64,000 bases of DNA from Haematobia irritans (lineage: Eukaryota > Arthropoda > Insecta > Diptera > Muscidae): positions 226,056,783 through 226,120,782 of the forward strand of contig NC_134399.1 in the NCBI RefSeq assembly GCF_050003625.1, read 5' to 3'. The position numbers and the translations under genes were made by a program. The notes beneath the pieces were generated by a model. That model ran no database searches, had not been told where the DNA came from, and saw only the letters and a list, made by a program, of their open reading frames with translations. Shown here piece by piece: positions 62,501 through 64,000 of this stretch (position 1 is its first letter; every line of letters starts with the position of its first letter).

Positions 62501-62690
62501 CATTAATACTGCATTTATTAAAAGTCATGATGTTCTGTGTTAGGGTGCCCGTCTTATCGGAGAATATATATTGGATTTGTCCCAGTTCTTCATTAAGGGT
62601 AGTGGTGCGGGCTTTGGCATGTGTTTTGGTTGGTTCGTAATACATTTGTTCATCCCAATTAATTAGAAATGATTGAACAAAACGTATAAC
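35068..62690 (-). CDS. ATP8B-type P4-ATPase phospholipid flippase, 5' part off-window
   Basis: Catalytic subunit of a P4-type flippase, moving phospholipids from the outer to the inner membrane leaflet with a CDC50 partner. Exons (minus): 62690-62442, [cassette 60629-59298], 52389-52099, 52033-51860, 51512-51236, 51163-51011, 46269-46098, 43249-43091, 43025-42874, 41571-41348, 41267-41042, 40973-40870, 36450-36202, 35538-35419, 35349-35068. All are GT-AG with consistent phases, giving 943 residues without the cassette or 1387 with it. Motifs: [12 protein letters not shown] (phosphorylated Asp at 62556-62558), [10 protein letters not shown] (nucleotide domain), [49 protein letters not shown], then six C-terminal membrane helices. 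The [13 protein letters not shown] and [11 protein letters not shown] blocks resemble ATP8B (human ATPase ID/IC) more than ATP8A. The exons for helices M1-M4 lie beyond 64000. I do not name the fly orthologue. Confidence 0.93.
36202..36450 (-). CDS. flippase exon for the last membrane helices
   Basis: 83 codons, phase 0 to 0. [20 protein letters not shown], then [13 protein letters not shown], and a final helix [20 protein letters not shown] followed by DVHPSLADM. Corresponds to M9-M10 and the start of the cytosolic C-tail. The upstream intron (36451-40869) is packed with nested MITEs and a family A repeat. Confidence 0.94.
36928..37217. mobile_element. TTAATTG-rich MITE in flippase intron
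   Basis: Left end TACACACAAAAAAATAATTC, right end GAAATTTTTTTCTGTG; the interior is palindromic CAATTAA/TTAATTG blocks. A sibling follows at 37344-37594. Confidence 0.6.
37344..37594. mobile_element. TTAATTG-rich MITE, second copy
   Basis: Starts ACACAGAAAAAAAATTCACG and ends with GAAAAAAAAAATTTTTTTCT before GTATA. Beyond it similar AT-rich sequence continues to 38180 and resumes at 40051-40100 (ending TTTTTCTGTGTA), so another copy has been split by later insertions. Confidence 0.6.
37940..38017. mobile_element. 78-bp palindromic mini-MITE, CCTGTTCCTG termini
   Basis: GCCTGTTCCTGTATATCGAA and its inverted copy 35 bp apart form a near-perfect hairpin. It is an internally deleted relative of the 332-bp element at 39719. 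Confidence 0.7.
38189..39680 (-). repeat. family A GTCY-bearing repeat, copy 2
   Basis: Inverted relative of the copy at 6204: starts with the hairpin TACCCTG...CAGGGTA (38192-38220) and ends GTCGGCCCCGCCCGACTTTC. The interior has six units of a 153-bp repeat; AAATCGGTTCAGATTTAG starts at 38437, 38593, 38745, 38898, 39051 and 39203. No protein coding. Confidence 0.75.
39719..40050. mobile_element. 332-bp TIR element, CCCTGTTCCTG termini
   Basis: CCCTGTTCCTGTATATCGAA at the left and the exact inverse at the right, TIR about 26 bp. No coding region. A 78-bp deletion derivative lies at 37940. Confidence 0.7.
40870..41571 (-). CDS. flippase exons for membrane helices M5-M8
   Basis: Exons 41571-41348, 41267-41042 and 40973-40870. 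They encode [40 protein letters not shown], helix-forming [47 protein letters not shown]-type motif [31 protein letters not shown] and [15 protein letters not shown]. The order and spacing match P4-ATPases. Introns of 80 and 68 nt separate them. Confidence 0.94.
41684..42728 (-). mobile_element. second mariner, internally deleted, in flippase intron
   Basis: Ends CGAGGGCGGTTCGGAAACTT and AAGTTTCCGAACTGCCCTCG form a TIR of about 28 bp, flanked by TA (41682-41683, 42729-42730). At 1045 bp it is about 250 bp shorter than a full mariner. TIR and protein differ from the Himar1-like copy, so it belongs to another mariner subfamily. It lies entirely in the intron between the GDGANDV and AAHIG exons. 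Confidence 0.85.
41780..42549 (-). pseudogene. mariner transposase pseudogene, N-terminal part
   Basis: Minus-strand reading gives a mariner HTH region: [16 protein letters not shown] near 42540, [40 protein letters not shown], then a stop and [20 protein letters not shown]. The DDD catalytic part is broken by stops and deletions: only fragments such as [14 protein letters not shown] (around the second block) remain. The open piece is 42298-42531. Dead. Confidence 0.8.
42874..43249 (-). CDS. flippase P-domain exons (two)
   Basis: Exons 43249-43091 and 43025-42874. They encode [39 protein letters not shown], then [20 protein letters not shown] and [22 protein letters not shown] is the magnesium-coordinating hinge motif of P-type ATPases and is intact. 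The intron between them is 65 nt; the intron after them houses the second mariner. Confidence 0.95.
43250..46097 (-). other. flippase intron, no feature
   Basis: AT-rich intron DNA. No gene, no clear TIR element; some TGTAATGACA-type palindromic motifs around 44900-44980 and many A/T runs. Nothing else supportable. Confidence 0.5.
46098..46269 (-). CDS. flippase linker exon
   Basis: 172-nt exon between a CAG acceptor (46270) and a GTAGAG donor (46097), phases 1 and 2 matching the neighbours. It encodes a polar linker ([20 protein letters not shown], then [20 protein letters not shown]) where vertebrate ATP8B proteins carry a variable insertion. There is no family conservation to lean on, but phase, strand and position all fit; it could be alternatively spliced only together with a compensating phase change. 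Confidence 0.8.
46623..47407 (+). mobile_element. internally deleted Tc1-like element
   Basis: Ends AAGGGTGATACGGTCAAAAT and its inverse form a TIR of about 27 bp, flanked by TA (46621-46622, 47408-47409). At 785 bp it is about half a full Tc1 element. Removing it restores the minisatellite unit TTTTC-TA-TAGAATAAA, so it clearly inserted into the array. Confidence 0.85.
46776..47252 (+). CDS. truncated Tc1-like transposase (DNA-binding part, open frame)
   Basis: 158-codon open frame from [20 protein letters not shown]. It contains two helix-turn-helix units (about 10-50, [20 protein letters not shown]; about 75-115, [20 protein letters not shown]) with a basic GRPR-like link [16 protein letters not shown], the paired-like DNA-binding domain of Tc1 transposases. 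It then reaches [12 protein letters not shown], the strand with the first catalytic Asp, and stops after ASGQE where the remainder has been deleted. It cannot catalyse transposition but has no internal stop. An in-frame ATG exists upstream at 46719; the start chosen is the one the family uses. Confidence 0.75.
   Translation: MPSKQEEQRIKIVLAHRENPSYSHAKLAKSLKVAKSTVTNVIKVFGERLSTARKSGSGGNRKPEAAETTKRVAGSFKRNPNLSLRDAANKLGVSSTTVHRAKKRAGLSTYKKVVTPNRDDKQNTTAKARSRRLYTTMLTKFDCVVMDRETYVKASGQE
47400..48140. repeat. 29-bp minisatellite array, block 1
   Basis: About 25 imperfect units of ATTTTGACAAAATTTTCTAT+AGAAATAA, forming part of the hAT-type element body. Variants include ATTTTGGCAAAGGTTTCTGT, present twice in tandem (47930-48010). 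Minus-strand open frames rich in [10 protein letters not shown] are by-products of the unit. Confidence 0.9.
48388..48531. mobile_element. ~145-bp palindromic MITE
   Basis: GGGTAATTCACTCAACCCAA at the left and an inverted copy ending CTTTGGGTTGAGTGAAAGCT..CCC at the right (about 40-bp TIR). Nested in the hAT-type element; the adjoining 48150-48385 is another insertion I do not recognise. Confidence 0.55.
49160..50790. repeat. minisatellite higher-order repeat array
   Basis: The same 29-bp unit as in the hAT-type element, here organised in blocks: a marker unit TTTTGACAAAAACTTTCTAT recurs at about 49333, 49670, 49979 and 50262 with the same following order of variant units (CCAAATATTCTATAG, AAAATTTAATTTTGAC, TTTTCATTAGAAAAAAA). 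The right side ends with the hAT-type subterminal TTGTTTGGTAGTTTTTTGGT, but no TIR follows. Confidence 0.85.
51011..52389 (-). CDS. flippase nucleotide-binding-domain exons (four)
   Basis: Exons 52389-52099, 52033-51860, 51512-51236 and 51163-51011. They encode [40 protein letters not shown], the [16 protein letters not shown] block, [68 protein letters not shown] and [18 protein letters not shown], ending NRFRPP. These are the nucleotide-binding domain and the return into the P domain. The introns are short (65, 347 and 72 nt); a MITE sits in the second, a few bases from its donor. Confidence 0.93.
51677..51854. mobile_element. TTAATTG-rich MITE beside a splice donor
   Basis: Starts ACACAGAAAAAAATTTCACG and ends AAAAAAATTGTGTGT followed by TA. 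The end abuts the GTAAG of the flippase donor at 51859, leaving the donor intact. Confidence 0.65.
52841..53095. mobile_element. TTAATTG-rich MITE
   Basis: TACACAAAAAAAAAATTCAC at the left and AAAAATTGTGTGTA at the right, the usual palindromic TTAATTG interior. It lies in the large flippase intron. Confidence 0.65.
53372..54880 (+). pseudogene. degenerate retroelement ORF1-like remnant, partly duplicated
   Basis: A less AT-rich island. The stretch at 53980-54150 reads [20 protein letters not shown] then [20 protein letters not shown] and [17 protein letters not shown] before a stop, a charged coiled-coil-like sequence reminiscent of non-LTR retrotransposon ORF1/gag proteins. A diverged duplicate lies at 53372-53641, and the SINE sits between the two. 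Beyond 54220 the coding-like composition continues (for example the open piece 54637-54840) but is broken. Family not established. Confidence 0.3.
53655..53966 (+). mobile_element. tRNA-derived SINE
   Basis: Starts with a tRNA-like head: box A TGGTGCAATGGTTAGCA (53665 on) and box B GGTTCGATTCC (53709-53719) at normal spacing. A tRNA-unrelated body follows, with GTAATGCTGGTGACATTTCT, and the 3' end is TCTGCCACCTAACCTGATCT. Length about 310 bp. The pol III promoter looks intact. Confidence 0.75.
54881..56080. other. intron DNA without clear features
   Basis: Part of the large flippase intron. No gene or defined element is recognised; 55480-55900 contains GGTTGGCACT/ACCAATTGGTG-type sequence in mixed orientation, possibly old repeat. 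Confidence 0.4.
56081..59080 (+). repeat. family B repeat with 153-bp tandem units
   Basis: Starts TTATACCCTCCACCATAGGA, ends CAATCCATGGTGGAGGGTAC plus GGCCTGGCCGAACTTACGGG; the ends share an inverted TACCCTCCACCAT. A GTCC tract sits at 56214-56234. Units of 153 bp containing TTTGGCTTGCGAGGCCTCTA repeat from about 56394 (next at 56537, 56690, 56843, 56996, 57149, 57302, 57454). A long inverted-repeat element (57655-58779) is inserted in it. The recurring minus-strand peptide [20 protein letters not shown] is a consequence of the 51-codon period, not a gene. Confidence 0.75.
57655..58779. mobile_element. foldback element, ~505-bp inverted arms
   Basis: The left arm 57655-58167 and right arm 58275-58779 are near-identical inverted copies, from AGACCTGTCC / GGACAGGTCT to AGGTCTCACTTAA, separated by a 107-bp loop. 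The outermost 50 bp are more diverged. No coding region. The insertion splits a family B unit between CATAATTGTATATT and TATATAGCCCCCATAT. It lies in an intron of the flippase and would be transcribed as a hairpin. Confidence 0.85.
59298..60629 (-). CDS. candidate 444-codon cassette exon of the flippase
   Basis: An uninterrupted frame runs from acceptor AATTTTAG (60630) to a donor CAC/GTATGC (59297). It is exactly 1332 nt, phase 0 to 0, lying on the gene's strand between exon GEVIEITD and exon DITPVDFS, which are themselves both phase 0, so inclusion keeps the frame. The product is mostly disordered: Ser/Thr-rich ([20 protein letters not shown]), a cysteine cluster [14 protein letters not shown], an acidic run [15 protein letters not shown] and a His-rich end HDHQHHHQH. 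It would extend the cytosolic loop between the P and N domains. Other P4-ATPases I know have only a few residues here. It could instead be an alternative terminal exon (stop at 59250) or an overlapping gene. The unspliced frame ends 48 bp past the donor. Confidence 0.6.
60972..61000. repeat. solo family A terminal hairpin
   Basis: ATCCTGTTCCACAGTGTGGA followed by GCAGGGTAT is the 3' hairpin of family A (compare 7223-7252 and 38192-38220) with no recognisable family A body attached. Confidence 0.55.
61004..62441 (-). other. flippase intron DNA between DKTGT exon and cassette exon
   Basis: AT-rich, no gene recognised. 61946-62051 has inverted ACCGTTACTATATTCG / AACATAGTATCGG ends, possibly a short diverged TIR element related to the GGCCGGTACT family. 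Confidence 0.4.
62442..62690 (-). CDS. flippase exon with DKTGT phosphorylation site
   Basis: 83 codons, phase 0 at both ends. Starts [18 protein letters not shown], the end of M4 leading into the P domain, and contains [20 protein letters not shown], with the aspartate that is phosphorylated in every P-type ATPase. Ends GEVIEITD at a strong GTAAGT donor. It is the most upstream exon seen in the window; the next upstream exon must lie beyond 64000. Confidence 0.95.
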
Positions 62691-63654
62691 CTAGAAATAA
62701 AAACAAAAATGTAATAGCATTAAGTACATGCCCGCAGTTGCCCTCTATATTTATATTTATATATGTTTATATATATATACAGTTATAGTTATGTATGCTT
62801 TGTGATTGAGCCTATTTTATATGCAATTCAAATGAGTGATACTATTGTCCATAAATTTTATTTAATTAGTTACTCGATTTATATTATGTGGTAACACGTT
62901 TATTCAGAATTAATGTGGTTTCAACACACATCTTCCCTTAAGTGTATTCATTTCTATTTTGATCTCAACCGAGTGTTGTTTATTAGTAATTTCATTACTC
63001 TCTTATTCTGTCGCATAAAGAAAATTATATTATGAGTGATATATTTTGATATTCTCCTAAAAAGCTCTCATTTTTGTAAGTTGCAATAACAAGAGAGTTA
63101 AGTGCTAAATCAGTTTATGTATGAAATTAATACTCATTGACATTTTTTGTATACGACTAGAGATATTTAGTTCTCTTTCTATCATCAAATTGTATTCAAA
63201 TCAGGGATCATAAATGATAGTTGAAATAGTATTAAAAAAAGTTACTTTTCTAAATCAAAAGGAAATTTATCCAAATTTTAAAGAGATGTGCGCACTAAAA
63301 CTTAATATGATATAGTCTGTTTCTTATAAAAGAGAGAAACTTTATCAATAGGGTTGCCATAAACAAAAACAAAAACTTTTTTAATAAGGATCAATTAAAT
63401 CATTACAGCATGGGGTATTTTTAATGTATATATACCATGTATATGATTGCCGAGAATAAAAAGTACTTACTACTTATCACAGTATCAACATAAATGTTGA
63501 TGATCATACAAAAGATTAATGAACAAGTTTTCTTTGGATAAAATTGTAAAGTAAGAAAATATCTTTGAGTTAATTGGACTTTTTACTCTATTTTGGTTTG
63601 TTCAAATTTTTTTTTTTGATCAAATTGTTAGACTTCTACAAATTAAAACTTGTT
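62691..63654 (-). other. flippase intron DNA upstream of the DKTGT exon
   Basis: AT-rich, TATATA runs at 62745-62790, no coding or repeat family recognised. The preceding exon is outside the window. Confidence 0.5.
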
Positions 63655-64000
63655 AATGCCGTGGGACGATACACAATGTTAGTTAAATATATCGGAGTAA
63701 ACAATGGGTTCTTTGATCATATGGGAGTAAATCGGTCGAAAGATATATATTGAAGCTATATCTAAAATTGAACTGATTTTAACCAAATTTGCCATGCCTA
63801 GTAAGTGAGATGTTAATATTATTCTCTGTGAAAATTTTCACGTAAATCGAAGTAAAACTGTGGAGGCCCCCGTGGTCATATGGGTGTAAATCAGGCGAAA
63901 AATATATGCGAGAACTATATCTAAATCTGAACCGATTTTAACCAAAATTTGCCAAAAATCGAAGAAAAATTTGGTCCCTATGAGTCATATGAGTGTAAAT
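63655..64000 (+). repeat. family A repeat, partial at window edge
   Basis: Contains two copies of the family A internal unit (AAATTGAACTGATTTT near 63764, AAATCTGAACCGATTTT near 63912), about 150 bp apart, and continues past the window end. Confidence 0.65.

Overview
The window is an AT-rich, intron- and transposon-laden piece of insect DNA, almost certainly from a higher fly (Brachycera). Three protein genes are supported, all closest to fly/animal families: kirre (Kin of irre, + strand, 15810-19061), Cdk7 (+ strand, 29067-30149) and the 3' two-thirds of an ATP8B-type P4-ATPase (lipid flippase, - strand, 62690 down to 35068, continuing beyond the right edge). A mariner copy very close to Himar1, first described from the horn fly Haematobia irritans, plus tRNA-derived and GTCY-bearing repeats, fits a muscid such as Haematobia or Stomoxys. 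Mariner families are horizontally mobile, so the species call is an inference.

Layout. 1-15760: non-coding DNA upstream of, or in a 5' intron of, kirre, with CA microsatellites, AT-rich MITEs and one GTCY-bearing repeat. 15761-19061: six kirre coding exons, followed by UTR-like DNA and repeats to about 25.6 kb. 25.9-28.8 kb: a pogo/Tigger remnant and three Harbinger-like MITEs with TTA target duplications, two of them in tandem just upstream of Cdk7. 29.07-30.3 kb: two-exon Cdk7. 30.75-32.95 kb: a repeat (family B) split by the Himar1-like mariner. 33-62.7 kb: thirteen constitutive-looking flippase exons plus one large candidate cassette exon. The flippase introns are filled with a second mariner, a hAT-type MITE whose body is a 29-bp minisatellite, an internally deleted Tc1-like element, higher-order repeat arrays, a tRNA-derived SINE, 153-bp tandem arrays and a 1.1-kb long inverted repeat. 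Cdk7 and the flippase are convergent.

The genes do not form a functional unit: Kirre is an adhesion receptor, Cdk7 the CAK/TFIIH kinase, and the P4-ATPase a phospholipid flippase. The most notable points are (i) a 444-codon, phase-0/phase-0 exon placed just after the DKTGT phosphorylation site of the flippase, encoding a Ser/Thr-, Cys- and His-rich insert; (ii) the structural explanation of the abundant TTTTGACAAAATT minisatellite as the body of a hAT-type element with an exact 8-bp target duplication; (iii) a near-perfect ~505-bp hairpin inside a transcribed intron; and (iv) two different repeat families that share a 153-bp internal period. All calls come from reading the sequence; no database search was run.
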